Of a stretch of 64,000 nucleotides of DNA, positions 47,249 to 58,188 are shown in pieces. Each line of letters opens with the position of its first letter. Positions within the stretch are counted from its first letter, which is position 1. Source of the DNA: Sphingobacteriales bacterium JAD_PAG50586_3 (GTDB lineage: Bacteria; Bacteroidota; Bacteroidia; CAMBQF01); contig CP096135.1 of the NCBI GenBank assembly GCA_023213195.1, forward strand, positions 3,778,842-3,842,841. Direction: 5' to 3'. A model generated the notes under the pieces. The model was given only the letters and a program-made list of their open reading frames with translations, was not told where the DNA came from and did not search any database. Both the position numbers and the translations under genes were made by a program.

Positions 47249-49676
47249 CTATTTGTTTTTGTTTTGTCCCTTACGGCTAATTTGTTTCAAATGGTCGTAT
47301 AAGAATGTATTAATAATATCATTCTTATCGCCTAAGCCAACATGGCCTACGTTAACCATTTCTGTTTGGCCTGTTTTTACATTAAACACAATGGTGTAAA
47401 CGTAGGTATTTGTTTTTTTAGCTATTAAATATGGAAAAGTAAAAAACCAAGAATAAACAGGCAGTATTACTGATATAGCAATAGCCAACCCAACGCCCTT
47501 TTTCTTCTCTACAAAGTTTATGGCCCCCATAATAGCCATAGGTTATCGGTACCGTGTTTTTTGCTTATTTCTTCAATACGCAAATGGTCTGTAGGTAACA
47601 TTTTAAGCCTTTTATGGTCTATACGCTCATCCATCCAATCTATCAGTACGCACATATCATTATAATCATCTACGCTGCCGGCGTTAAACTCTTGCTTATC
47701 TAAAATATCTACATCAAGTTTTACGTCTGCTGATATGTCTTTAATTTTCTCATTAAGGTTTTTACGGGCTTCATCGCTACCGGCATACATTACAGGTGTT
47801 TTCTTACGTTCGTCAACCTTTAAATAAAAGGGGTTTACAATAAGTACTTTCTCCACTCCTAAAGCATAGCAATCCCACTTAGGGTTGTATTTTTGGCCTG
47901 CTTCCTTTTCATCCATTAAATACTCATTGTCTTCGCTATCTCCACTATCATCGCTATCGCTGTAGTGCCTGCTACTATTGCGTACTGATTTACGACGGGC
48001 TATTTCTTTCTTTTCTGTTGATTTATCTTTCTTGGTTTCTTTTGCAAGCCTGTCGTAGGTGTCAACAAAGTCTTTGTCTTTAAGCAGGTCTACAAAAGCG
48101 TAAGTAATAAAGTAGTTTTTATCTTCTACTTTTTTCTTCTTTTTAAGCTTGCTTGTTTTAGTTTGTTTTGGGGTGTCTTCATCCTCATCTTCATCACCAT
48201 CTTTTTTCTTTTTAGATGATGAAGTAGTGGTTTTCTTTTTAGACTTTGTAGGCTCATCAGCTTTAGCTTCGGGGGTACGTGTAGTGTCTACAGGTGTTGT
48301 TCGGGCCTCTAAAGAAAAAGTTGATTTATTAGGATAATGCCTTTTTACCATATCATAAAAAATATCCTCAGTAATAAGGTTTACTTCCGTATCGTTATGG
48401 CGAAGCTTTGTTTTAAGCCTCCAGGCAAAGTTTAATGCAACTACGTTTATTTCATTGCTCTCCATTTTATCAAGCAGGTAATTAAACTTTTGCGACTCGC
48501 CCTGAACCTTACCGTATTTTATTGCCACCTCACGTATCCTTTTAGAGTTGGCATACTTTGTTAAGCCGTATAGCGACTTTAAGATTACCTTACTTAGGTA
48601 TATGTTATCGGGGTTTTCTTTTAAAAGGCAAAAAGCCTGGTAAAGGGCACGGTCGTACTGGCGGTTAATAAGGTTTGTATGGCATAAATCAAAACGCGCC
48701 AACTTGCGTGTATTTAAAAACAAATCTTCAGATATGGCGTAGTTGCTACGTGTACGGGTTTTATCTTCCCCTCTAGCGATGAAATTTTATCGGCAATGTC
48801 GGCACGGCGTTTAGCTAGGTTAGGGTGGGTACTTGTTTTATCATCTTCTTCTTCATCTTCGCCCTCTACAACAGCAACCTCTTGCTGAATATAATCTACA
48901 GGAAAAACCAAGTGCTCAGATTCTAAAATTTTATGGTCAAACTCAAAATCTTCAAAAGGAAGTTGAGAGTATTTTAACACATCAAACGTGCCATTAATAG
49001 CATCTAGCGAGTAGCGGGTTTTGGCAAACAAGTCGAAGCCGTTAACATCTGCCTCACTTTCGTGCTCTTTAGAGTAGTTGCTTTTGGCAAGGTATTTTTT
49101 ATCAATTTCTGATTTTCGATAACCACCCTCTCCTCTATCAATTTTATCGTTTTGCACATAGGCTTTAATAACGTGCTTTTTTTGGTAGTGGATAAGTTCG
49201 TGGCATATTACAAAGGCCAATTGTGCCTCGTTTTCTAGCTGTGCCAGTAAACCTGTGGTAACAAACATATAGCCTTGGTTGGTGGCAAAGGCATTTACTA
49301 CCGACGATTTGATAACGAAAATACGCGTTTCGGCAAGTAACTTAGCATCTGATGCTGTTACCTCCCTGCGAACTTTTTCTACATAGTCAGAAATTGGGTC
49401 GTTATACAATACACGCCCGCTGATAAACAAATCTTTTATAGCGTAGCTGGTTTGCAAAACAAAAGACTCTTTGGCCTTTTTGTCTTTTTTAGTGCCCCCT
49501 TTGGTTAAATTTTTGCGAGATTCAACCATAAAATCCCTGCCGGTCATTTCAACCACATCGGGCAATGTGCCGGTGCTTTGCAGTGGAGTAAATTTAGCGA
49601 AATCGTACTGGGTAGCCGTTTGGGCATAACTACACACGGCCAACCCGGTTAGGGCAAGTAAGAGAAATTTTTTCAT
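47249..49676 (-). CDS. Exported M48 metalloprotease B, two frameshifts
   Basis: Signal peptide MKKFLLLALTGLAVCSYAQ; same layout as protease A: NGRVLYNDPISDYVEKVRRE-like stretch (SGRVLYNDPISDYVEK), SSVVNAFATNQGYMFVTTGL, HELIH at 159-163 and KEHESEAD. Relative to A it carries a long low-complexity insertion (about residues 495-545 and 590-625) rich in Lys, Ser, Asp and Glu (KSKKKTTTSSSKKKK, DSDDSGDSEDNEY). The C-terminal helix (AIAISVILPVYSWFFTFPYL) and VYTIVFNVKTG match A. Breaks: C run 48768-48771 (repaired LEGEDKTRTRSNYA) and near 47539 (repaired TDNLMAIMGAINF). Joined length about 809 residues. Confidence 0.82.
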
Positions 49677-49745
49677 CAGGTTTTAATTAGTCCTTAGCAA
49701 ATATATAATCTAAACTATTTGCCTGCCAACATTATATAAAAAAAG

Positions 49746-52313
49746 TTACCTGCCTTTTTTAGCAACCTCCAGGTTATTCTTAAATAGTTGATTGGTGGGT
49801 TCTAGTTTTACGGCCTTTTCGCCAAAGGGTATAGCCTTGCTAAACTGGCCCAAATCGTTATAGGCAGAGCATAGGTTGTTGTAGGCCAAAGCATAGTTTG
49901 GGTTAACCTCTAACGATTTGTTATACATATCTATAGCCTTGGTGTATTGCTTTTGGGTATGGTAATTTAAGCCCTTGGTTAAATACCCTTCGGCAGTGGG
50001 TTTAGCAGCCAGGTCGGCATCGTTCTTTTTCTGACTTAAAGAATAGTTAAGGTTGCCTTGTGCAAGGGTGTAGCCCGGGGCTATTTTAAGGGCCATGTTA
50101 CATGCCGCCATAGCTTTATCGTAATTGCCCAGAGCGTTGTATGCAGAGCAAATATTATTATACGCCTCCGCATAGTCAGGCTTAACTTTAAGAGCATTTT
50201 CTGCTGCCAAAATACAATCTTCAAAACGGCTTTTATTGTAATACTCAAGACTTAGGTTAAGGTAGTTTTCTGGAGTAGGGTTTGCTTTTATCATATCAAG
50301 CAACTCATCAACCTTAGATTTGCGGTTTTGGCTGGCCTGCAAGTAGTAGTTGCCATATTGGTTGCCGGGAAAACGTTGTAGCATACGTTGGGCAGTTATC
50401 TTCATTTTATCCCACTCATACTCTGCCATGTAATAACCCATAAGCGTGGTGTAGGTAGCCTCATAGTCGGGACCCAGGTTTACTGCCTGCTCGGCATTCC
50501 AAATAGCTTCGGCCTTGCGGCCTTGTTTCCATAACCAGTTAGAATAAAAGTAATAAGCCCCGTAAAAACCACCCGCATATTGCTGGCCTTTTTTAAAGTG
50601 GTCGTCGGTTATTTTTACATACTTATTAGGAGCATTTTCTGCCATGCCAAGGGCATCGTAAGCCAATGCAATATTAATGTGCAGGTAAGAGTAGTATGGG
50701 TTGTATTTTAATCCTTTTGTATAATACTCTATAGCCCTGTTTAGGTATTTTACAGCACCCTGCTTATCGCCTTTGGCTGTATACTCAAACGATTTATTAT
50801 ACTGCGTAAGAGCATAATTCATAAGGCCGCGACCATTCTTAGGGCTTTTTTCGGTTACATCAAACCATAAATCCTCATCATTATCCCATACCTGGTTACG
50901 TTGGTATGTGCCAAATGCGTACGCGCTAATAAATAAAACTGCCGCGCACGATAATGCAACTTTTGCGGTACGTGTGCTAAAGGTGGTAAACTCTTTACTC
51001 CTAAAAAGTAAATAAACGCCCCAAACCACAGCTATAATCAACCCTATATTAGGGAAGAACATACGGTGGTCGTTCATAACCTCAGACAGTGGCTGAAAGC
51101 TTGATGTTGGCAACAAGGCCAAAAAGAACCACGATAAGCCAAAGGCAATAGGCCTTAGCTGGCGTTTGTTTGATGTTATTACTATGCTAACAAACAGGGC
51201 TAGCATAAACGCTATGCCTATAAAAAAGCGTTGGTCGGCTATAGATTCAAAAGCAGTTAAATCAGTATCAGCTGTAAGGTGCGTTGGTAAAAAGAATTCT
51301 TTAAAATAAAGCCAGTAAACATACACTTCGGTAATCAGGTATTTGTCCTTCGGTATCATAGAAGGCATAAATGTAGCCGGGCTCATTTTAATAATTAAAA
51401 AGTAGCCCAAGGCTGCAATTACCATAGACATAGCCGATGCCGCTATTACTTTAATAGTCAATATCTTCTTCCATGCTTCGGTTTTTAATAAATCAAAAAC
51501 ACCAATTTGCTCCTCAATAAAAAGTATATAAACTATAAGCATTGGGGCAAACATTACCGCGGTAGCTTTTACTAAAACAGCTAATACCATTGGTATTAAA
51601 TACAAGAAAAAACGGCGGGCTACAGCAGAGTACTGGTAAGTAACAAAGGCCAGTAATATAAATAAGGTTGAGTAGGAGTCTGACCTTGAAATGATATAGT
51701 TAATAGTTTCGGCATTTACGGTATGGAACATATACCACAGGGTGCCAAACAAGGCAAAAAAGCGGGTATACCTGCCGGGTATTACCAACTGGAATAACCG
51801 CGCTAAAAAGAAATAAAGCAACACACCTAACACTAGGTACCAAAAGAAGTTGGAGATATGAAAAACAAAGGGCTTAGGCTGATCGTTAGCACGGGTAATG
51901 TATTTAGATGCCATTGCCTCGTCTACCAAAGCCTTATACTCAGGGGTGTTGGTTTTACCGGCCTTTTCCAGTTCAATCAATTTATCGCCCAGGTCTTTTC
52001 CTAATTGGTAGCTTACCCAATAATCGGTAGCAAGGCTAAGGGTAACCAATGGCCTGTATGTTTGGTTTGCAGGCAGTGGGGTAAATGTAGTAGCATCAGT
52101 AAAATATTTTTTATAATGCTGCTTTACATCGCGTATATACACGTTATCTGTAATAGTATGGCTATCATCAAAGTGGAAAGCGTTATCAAAATGGTTCCAA
52201 TAAACGGCAAAAAGCGCAAACAGGCCTACTATGGCAATGGCCCAAAGTGTCCTATTGTCTGCCGGGTTGCTAAGCGTAATTGTTTCCTGTACTGTAACTT
52301 TTTCCTTCTTCAT
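49746..52313 (-). CDS. TMTC-like membrane protein with TPR repeats
   Basis: About 855 residues from the ATG at 52313. The N-terminal half has ten or so membrane segments and the DD motif FHFDDSHTITDNVYIRD in the first outside loop, the same place as in TMTC/PMT-type GT-C glycosyltransferases (loop 1 acidic pair). The C-terminal half is TPR repeats (AIEYYTKGLKYNPYYSYLHI, ALKVKPDYAEAYNNICSAYN, SLEVNPNYALAYNNLCSAYN). Known TMTC enzymes O-mannosylate proteins, and Bacteroidota do O-glycosylate exported proteins, so this gene may do so; that is inference. No frameshift. Confidence 0.75.
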   Translation of the reverse strand: MKKEKVTVQETITLSNPADNRTLWAIAIVGLFALFAVYWNHFDNAFHFDDSHTITDNVYIRDVKQHYKKYFTDATTFTPLPANQTYRPLVTLSLATDYWVSYQLGKDLGDKLIELEKAGKTNTPEYKALVDEAMASKYITRANDQPKPFVFHISNFFWYLVLGVLLYFFLARLFQLVIPGRYTRFFALFGTLWYMFHTVNAETINYIISRSDSYSTLFILLAFVTYQYSAVARRFFLYLIPMVLAVLVKATAVMFAPMLIVYILFIEEQIGVFDLLKTEAWKKILTIKVIAASAMSMVIAALGYFLIIKMSPATFMPSMIPKDKYLITEVYVYWLYFKEFFLPTHLTADTDLTAFESIADQRFFIGIAFMLALFVSIVITSNKRQLRPIAFGLSWFFLALLPTSSFQPLSEVMNDHRMFFPNIGLIIAVVWGVYLLFRSKEFTTFSTRTAKVALSCAAVLFISAYAFGTYQRNQVWDNDEDLWFDVTEKSPKNGRGLMNYALTQYNKSFEYTAKGDKQGAVKYLNRAIEYYTKGLKYNPYYSYLHINIALAYDALGMAENAPNKYVKITDDHFKKGQQYAGGFYGAYYFYSNWLWKQGRKAEAIWNAEQAVNLGPDYEATYTTLMGYYMAEYEWDKMKITAQRMLQRFPGNQYGNYYLQASQNRKSKVDELLDMIKANPTPENYLNLSLEYYNKSRFEDCILAAENALKVKPDYAEAYNNICSAYNALGNYDKAMAACNMALKIAPGYTLAQGNLNYSLSQKKNDADLAAKPTAEGYLTKGLNYHTQKQYTKAIDMYNKSLEVNPNYALAYNNLCSAYNDLGQFSKAIPFGEKAVKLEPTNQLFKNNLEVAKKGR

Positions 52314-52399
52314 GGTACAAATATGGTGTAGGGGCAAAAATATGATAAAATACCAGTAGCTTTAACCGCAATTTGATTATGCAATTTCAACAACTTAAA

Positions 52400-54268
52400 A
52401 TGTTAAAAAAACTATTACCACTTTTTGCGCTTATTTTTAGCTTACCACTGCTTGCCCAGGTTGAATATGAAGAGGATAACGGGGCAGAAGATAAAAAGGC
52501 TTACCGCTGTTTTGTAGACCTTACCAAAGTGCACGATGATAAACTAACCGTACTTGTTTATACCCCAAAAACAGAAAACACTACTGTTGAGTACCGCATA
52601 CCCCGCATGGTGCCTGGCACTTATTCTGTTTACGATTTTGGCCGTTTTGTATCAAACTTTACGGCTTTTGACAGCCGGGGCAAAAAGCTAACGGTAACCC
52701 CTACCGATAAAGACGGGTGGCTTATAGCCGATGCTAAAAATTTGACCATGGTTAGCTATGATGTAGAAGACACCTGGGATAGTGAAGACAAGGAGAACTT
52801 TGTGTTTGAACCCGCGGGTACCAACATACAGGCCGATACCAACTTTGTACTGAACAACTTTGGCTTTTTTGGTTATTTAAAAGACCTTAAAGAAATTCCT
52901 TATGAGTTATACATTACCAAGCCTACCGGGTTTTACGCATCTACCGGGGCGGCTAATTTAACAAGCGGCAAAACAGCCGACATAATTAAGTTTGATAACT
53001 ACCACCAACTGGCCGACTCGCCCATTATGTATTGCCAGCCCGATACTGCATGGCTAAACGTTGGAGGGGCTAAAATATTGGTATCGGTATATTCTCCAAA
53101 TAAAAAGGTAACATCAAAAGAGTTGGCCACCAACATTAACCAGATACTGGTTGCCCAAAAAGATTATTTAGGAGGAACATTGCCTGTGAAGAAGTATGCT
53201 TTTATAATAAACCTGTATTCGGGGCTGTTTAGCCGGTCGGGGTCTTATGGTGCGTTAGAGCATTCCTATTCATCGTTCTACTTTCTGCCTGAGGCTAACG
53301 TAGACAACTTATCTCAATCGGTAAAGGATATATCGGCACACGAGTTTTTCCACATCGTTACGCCCCTTAATATCCATTCTGAAGAAATACAGTTTTTCGA
53401 CTACGATAACCCCAAAATGTCGGCCCACTTGTGGATGTATGAAGGCACTACAGAATATGCCGCATCGCTAGTGCAGATAAAGGCCGGGCTTATTACGCTT
53501 GATGATTATATAACTGTACTGCAAGATAAAATAGGCGGCGCCAAGAAGTATAACGATACATTGCCCTTTACTACCATGAGTCTTGGGGTGCTTGATAAGT
53601 ACGAAGACCAATACGGCAACGTGTACGAAAAAGGGGCGTTGATTAGCTTATGCCTTGATATTAAACTACGTAGCTTGTCTGACGGTAAATACGGTATACA
53701 AAACCTTATGGCCGACCTATCTAAAAAGTATGGTAAAGACAAACCTTTTAAAGACAACGAATTGTTTGACGAGATTACCCGCCTTACCTACCCCGAAATT
53801 GGCGTTTTTCTTAAAACATACGTGGGTGGAAATAAACCTTTGCCAATAAAAGATATGGTAGAATTGGTTGGAATAGCATACGATAACCAATCGGCAGATA
53901 AGCGCCTGGTTATAGGCGGCAGGCAGGCCTTTGCAGGTTCTAACGCTATATTTATTGATGACAGGTTAGTTGATGATAGCGGCGCTGTAAAGGGCTGCAT
54001 GCTGGAGGCTGATGATGTAATTGTAGCTATAGATGGTAAACGCATTACCCCCGATAATGTAGATGCGCTTTTTACTACCTTAAAAGATAAAGCTGTGCAA
54101 GGCCAACAGGTAACTATGGTGGCAAGGCATAATTACAATAACGAGGAGTTTACCCTAACCTGTACTCCTAAGCTTATACACATTGCCAGCGGTTCTCTTA
54201 CGTTAAAACTAAACCCTAATGCTACACCTAAGCAGCTATCGCTGCGCAAAGCGTGGATTGGGCAGTAA
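52400..54268 (+). CDS. M61 family aminopeptidase with PDZ domain
   Basis: Exported metallopeptidase of the glycyl-aminopeptidase family. From the ATG at 52400 (MLKKLLPLFALIFSLPLLAQ) a signal peptide is clear. An N-terminal beta domain typical of M61 follows, then HEFFH (residues 323-327, counted from the ATG at 52373) with the third zinc ligand in WMYEGTTEYAA (E357), and a PDZ-like end (GCMLEADDVIVAIDGKRI). Length fits the family. Intact frame. It is divergent from the TPR membrane protein. Confidence 0.9.
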   Translation: MLKKLLPLFALIFSLPLLAQVEYEEDNGAEDKKAYRCFVDLTKVHDDKLTVLVYTPKTENTTVEYRIPRMVPGTYSVYDFGRFVSNFTAFDSRGKKLTVTPTDKDGWLIADAKNLTMVSYDVEDTWDSEDKENFVFEPAGTNIQADTNFVLNNFGFFGYLKDLKEIPYELYITKPTGFYASTGAANLTSGKTADIIKFDNYHQLADSPIMYCQPDTAWLNVGGAKILVSVYSPNKKVTSKELATNINQILVAQKDYLGGTLPVKKYAFIINLYSGLFSRSGSYGALEHSYSSFYFLPEANVDNLSQSVKDISAHEFFHIVTPLNIHSEEIQFFDYDNPKMSAHLWMYEGTTEYAASLVQIKAGLITLDDYITVLQDKIGGAKKYNDTLPFTTMSLGVLDKYEDQYGNVYEKGALISLCLDIKLRSLSDGKYGIQNLMADLSKKYGKDKPFKDNELFDEITRLTYPEIGVFLKTYVGGNKPLPIKDMVELVGIAYDNQSADKRLVIGGRQAFAGSNAIFIDDRLVDDSGAVKGCMLEADDVIVAIDGKRITPDNVDALFTTLKDKAVQGQQVTMVARHNYNNEEFTLTCTPKLIHIASGSLTLKLNPNATPKQLSLRKAWIGQ

Positions 54269-54314
54269 ACTTTCATTGACATTAATTCTCATTAATGTAT
54301 AAATACCTCCTCTT

Positions 54315-54479
54315 CATTACTTTTTGCTTGTCCAAAAAGTAACCAAAAAGACACCACCCCGCATCAAGTGCGGGGCAGGCTACAAGCAAAAACTCTCAAA
54401 TTTCGCTTTCGCACATGGCCCCGTTCTAGTTGCCGTGCGAAATTTGGAGTTCACACAGGGCGTGGACAAGCCCCCGCAC
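54315..54479. repeat. Structured dispersed element, copy 2, with a nested hairpin
   Basis: Begins CATTACTTTTTGCTTGTCC like the copy at 4326 and keeps the inner pair AAATTTCGC (54398-54406) / GCGAAATTT (54437-54445). A palindrome CCCCGCATCAAGTGCGGGG (54357-54375) sits inside it, absent from copy 1. The 320-bp gap between genes here holds only this element and a terminator. Confidence 0.7.
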
Positions 54480-54518
54480 ATATTCCCCGTTAAAAATCAG
54501 GCACCCTACGGCGCTAAA

Positions 54519-54550
54519 ATAATAAAGGCAGGTAACCCTGCCTTTATTAT
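54519..54550. terminator. Bidirectional hairpin terminator
   Basis: ATAATAAAGGCAGG (54519-54532) pairs perfectly with CCTGCCTTTATTAT (54537-54550) around TAAC. It lies between the convergent M61 and T9SS type B genes. Confidence 0.88.
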
Positions 54551-54587
54551 AATTTTAAACTGAAAACTGGAAACCGGCAACTGAGAA

Positions 54588-57500
54588 CTATTGCCCCCTT
54601 GCTACAGTAATGGTTCCGTGTTTATCAATATCACCAATTTTAAATACATAGTAATATACCCCTTCGGTAACTTCAGCCCCCCTGGGTATAACCATCCCAA
54701 CAGCCGCTACCTTCCCAGATTTTACGGCCCCAACGGTTGTAAATAGTAAGTTCGGTGCAGGCAAGTAACGGATACGATTCAGGAGCTAAGTTATAGCCGG
54801 CGGGTATTGCCGGATTAAAACAGTTATTAAGATTATCGCCATTTAGCGGGGTAAATACATTTACATCATTCAATTGTAAATAGCCGCCAATACCCTGGGC
54901 AGTAATGGTAACCGTTACCGTATCAGAACATGGCGCGTTGCCCACAACCAAGCTAATAGTATACGAACTGCTGTAGTCAACCAAGATGCTTGTATCGCCG
55001 GTAGATGGTATATAACCATTACCAAAATTCCAATAGAATGGGCCTGTTCCGCCCGATGTGTTATCTAACACCAGACCCAAATTATCGCACGTTGGAGCAA
55101 AAGTATATTCAAAACTAGCTACCGGCGGGGCGTTAGAAATAACCACTGTAACGGTATCAACATCGCTTGCACAGTTAACAGAATCCACTGTTGATACGTT
55201 AACTATATATGTTGTTGTTTGGCTAATATCAACCGTAGGGTTAGAAATTGCAGGGTCGTTTAAGCCTGTTGAAGGCGACCATTGATAATTATATAACCCT
55301 GAATTATCTACTATACCTATTTGCCCTGTTTGGCCTAAGCAAAGTGTAACATCGGGCCCCATATTGGCATTAAGTGTTCCCTGAAAATTTACTGTTTGGT
55401 AAAACGTATCTACGCACGTACCATTGGTTACCAATAAAGTAAAAACAGTAGGTGTTGTAATGCTTGCTAATGGATTTGATGCGCTTGGGTTACTTACATT
55501 ACCTGCCGGGGTCCACGTATAGGTTACGTTAGGGTCGCTAAGTGGAGGAATACCAATTTGCACAGGAATACCCGGGCATGTAGCAGCATCAGGCAATGTA
55601 GATGCTGTTTCATCTAAAATAAATATTATTTGCGATGTGGTATCGGCAATGTTACAGTTGGCGGGGTTTTGCGCAATAAGGGTAACTGTATATGTACCGG
55701 GGTTGGTGTAGGTATGCTGTGGATTAACAGCATTAGAGTTTGGAGAGCTATCGCCAAAGTCCCAGATATAAGTTATACCGCCCGTACTCAGGTTATTAAA
55801 GGTAATATCGTATGGCGCGCAACCTGTTTGTGGGTATGCAAAATCAGCTACGGTTAAAGGAAAATCAAAGTCGAATTTAAAAACACCGTTGTTACAATTG
55901 GTGCTGTTGTTAAATTCAGAAACAACACCGGGAGTAACCGGCATATCGCTTAATCCACCGCAGCCTGCACACATTGATTGGTAAATAATACCCTGCCTGT
56001 CGAAACGGCTGGTGCCACCATCTACGTGCTCTTCGGCCACTGCCCCGCCAAAATATGTTGCATATACTAATGATGAAGCGTTATCGTCAATAATCATAAG
56101 GTAATAATCGCTGCCATCGGTATTAGATTGGAATGCATCATTAGTTAATGGAAGCCCTGTTGTGTTTGCGTTATTAATGTTTTGTCCAAACAAATCGCCA
56201 CCCCAGCCTGATACATATACCTTGTTACAAACGTCAACAAGAAACGCCGATGGAACAATATCGGGCTTGCCGGCGGCTTTACCAAAAGCGGTTGACCATA
56301 CAATGTTATCTAAGTCGGGCGCCAGCTTAGCAATAAACTGATTGCCACCGGGGTTGTTAAACGCGGCATTAACAATAAGGCTGGTGCCTAAACCCTCGGT
56401 TTGCCCTACAAAGTATACATCGCCCTGCTTATCCAACTGCACAAAATAGGCCTGGTCGTATTGGTCGGTGCCGTAATAGGTAGAGCGTAATAGCTGCTGC
56501 CCGTTTGCCGATATTTTAGATACAAACGCATCGGCACTGCCGCCTAAATACGCGGTGTGCAAAGCCCCATTGGTTACAGGGAAGTTTTGCGATGTAGTAC
56601 CGCCCGTGGCATAAACGTTGTAGCTTTTATCTACTATTAAAGAGTATATAGCATCGGCATTGCCGCCACCTAAATATGTAGCCCATTGCAGGGTAGACAA
56701 GTTGTTATCAAACTTAGCTATACAACCATCTTGCGAGCCACCATTTCCGGGTTGCAAGGTGCTAATGGTAACAGGCAGGTTAGTTGAAAGGGTTGAGGAA
56801 CCTATATAAACGTTGTTTAACTGGTCTATAAAAATCTCGCCACGAGATTGGTCGGCGTAGTTGTATTGCAGGTTACTGTTGATGTTTAGGCCATCGTTAC
56901 CAGAGCCACCGTAGTAGGTAGATGATAAAAGCGCTGTTCCATCATCTTTAAAACGTGCTATGTATATATCAGACCCAATGTTAAAATCTATAAAGCCCGA
57001 TTCAAAACTAATGCTTGTACCACCATTAAAAGTAGCATCGTAAGCACCTGTGGTTGTAGGGAAGTTATCAGACCCTGTGCTGCCATAAACGTATAATTCG
57101 TTATTGGCATTTACAATCATACTGTGGGGCTGGTCGGCTTCATCGCCACCTAAATAGGTAGAGAATAAAAATGTTGAACCATCTGATGTGTATTTGCTGA
57201 TGGTTGCATCGCAACTACCACCGCCAAAATTTTGCTGGAATGGCCCTGTTGAAAGTGGGTACCCATTGGCAAAAGCTATGCCGCCGGCATACAGGTTGCC
57301 AAACTGGTCGTACGTGGCAGTAAAGCCCCAGTTATCAACTATAGAACCAGAATAAGAACAGAACACCAGGTTAGGGTCTACTACCAATTCGTAGCGTTTA
57401 TCATAACCATTGGGAAATGTATAATATACTTTTGTGCCCTTTAACACAAAAGCACATTCAACAGGAACGCTAACGCCATTTATTAACTGAAAAGCAACCG

Positions 57501-58113
57501 GTTTTTGCTCAATAATATCGTTAATGGATGTGTTTATTATCAGGTTTCCATCTTTCAATTGCAGGCCGCTGGTGCCTTCAAAATCAAGCACTATCTGGTC
57601 GGCATTGGCATTAGGTGCTACAGTAAACTCATACTTAACAGACATGCCATTAGCCTTTACCGATAGGTCTATGCCGTTGTAAATGCCCACATAGCGTACA
57701 TCTTGAAAAGCATTTACATGCGATGCCCATTTGTCTTTTTTATTGCCTATGTAATAGTTGTAATACTCGTTGGTTTGACCCAGAGCAAAGGTTGCAGGGT
57801 TTGGGTTAGCGCCCGAAAATTTCAATTTAAATGCGTGGAAATCTATCTCTTTTTTAGGAGGAAGACCATCGCCTTTATTAGCATGAACCCTTTGTACAGC
57901 CTTGCCATCCCAAAAATTAAAGGTCAGGCAGTTTTTTTCAAAAAACAGGTCTCCATCAGGTATAGAGGCTTTATACAGGATTTTATTATCCCACTGGCCT
58001 TTGTTCTGAATAAAGCGGATGGCGCTTTTTCCATCATCGGCAAGGGCAGTAAAGGCTGAAAATAATACAGCGCTAAAAGTGAGTAATAATAAGGGTAGTA
58101 AATGTTTTTTCAT
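54588..58113 (-). CDS. Large T9SS type B surface protein with SBBP and PKD repeats, one frameshift
   Basis: About 1175 residues from the ATG at 58113. Signal peptide; an N-terminal region with AIRFIQNKGQWDNKILYKASI; SBBP-type beta-propeller repeats (STYLGGDEADQPHSM, YATGGTTSQNFPVTNGAL, WATYLGGGNADAIYSL); two or more PKD-type domains (YIWDFGDSSPNSNAVNPQHTY and a later YWNFGNGYIPSTGD); and a C-terminal type B sorting domain (NDVNVFTPLNGDNLNNCF, ELTIYNRWGRKIWEGS). The frame stops 29 codons early at a run of six G residues (54677-54682 on the plus strand); removing one gives CWDGYTQGAEVTEGVYYYVF and a stop at 54588. Likely adhesin or gliding-linked. Confidence 0.9.
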
Positions 58114-58188
58114 ACCTACGTACAGCTTTAACTTTATAAAAATAGTTTTTATAAAGTACAAAACCAATAGAATCAATAAAAAACGTGA

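Noticed and set aside
54324..54563. Open frame of 79 codons after the M61 gene
   Set aside because: It runs through repeat copy 2 and into a perfect terminator hairpin.
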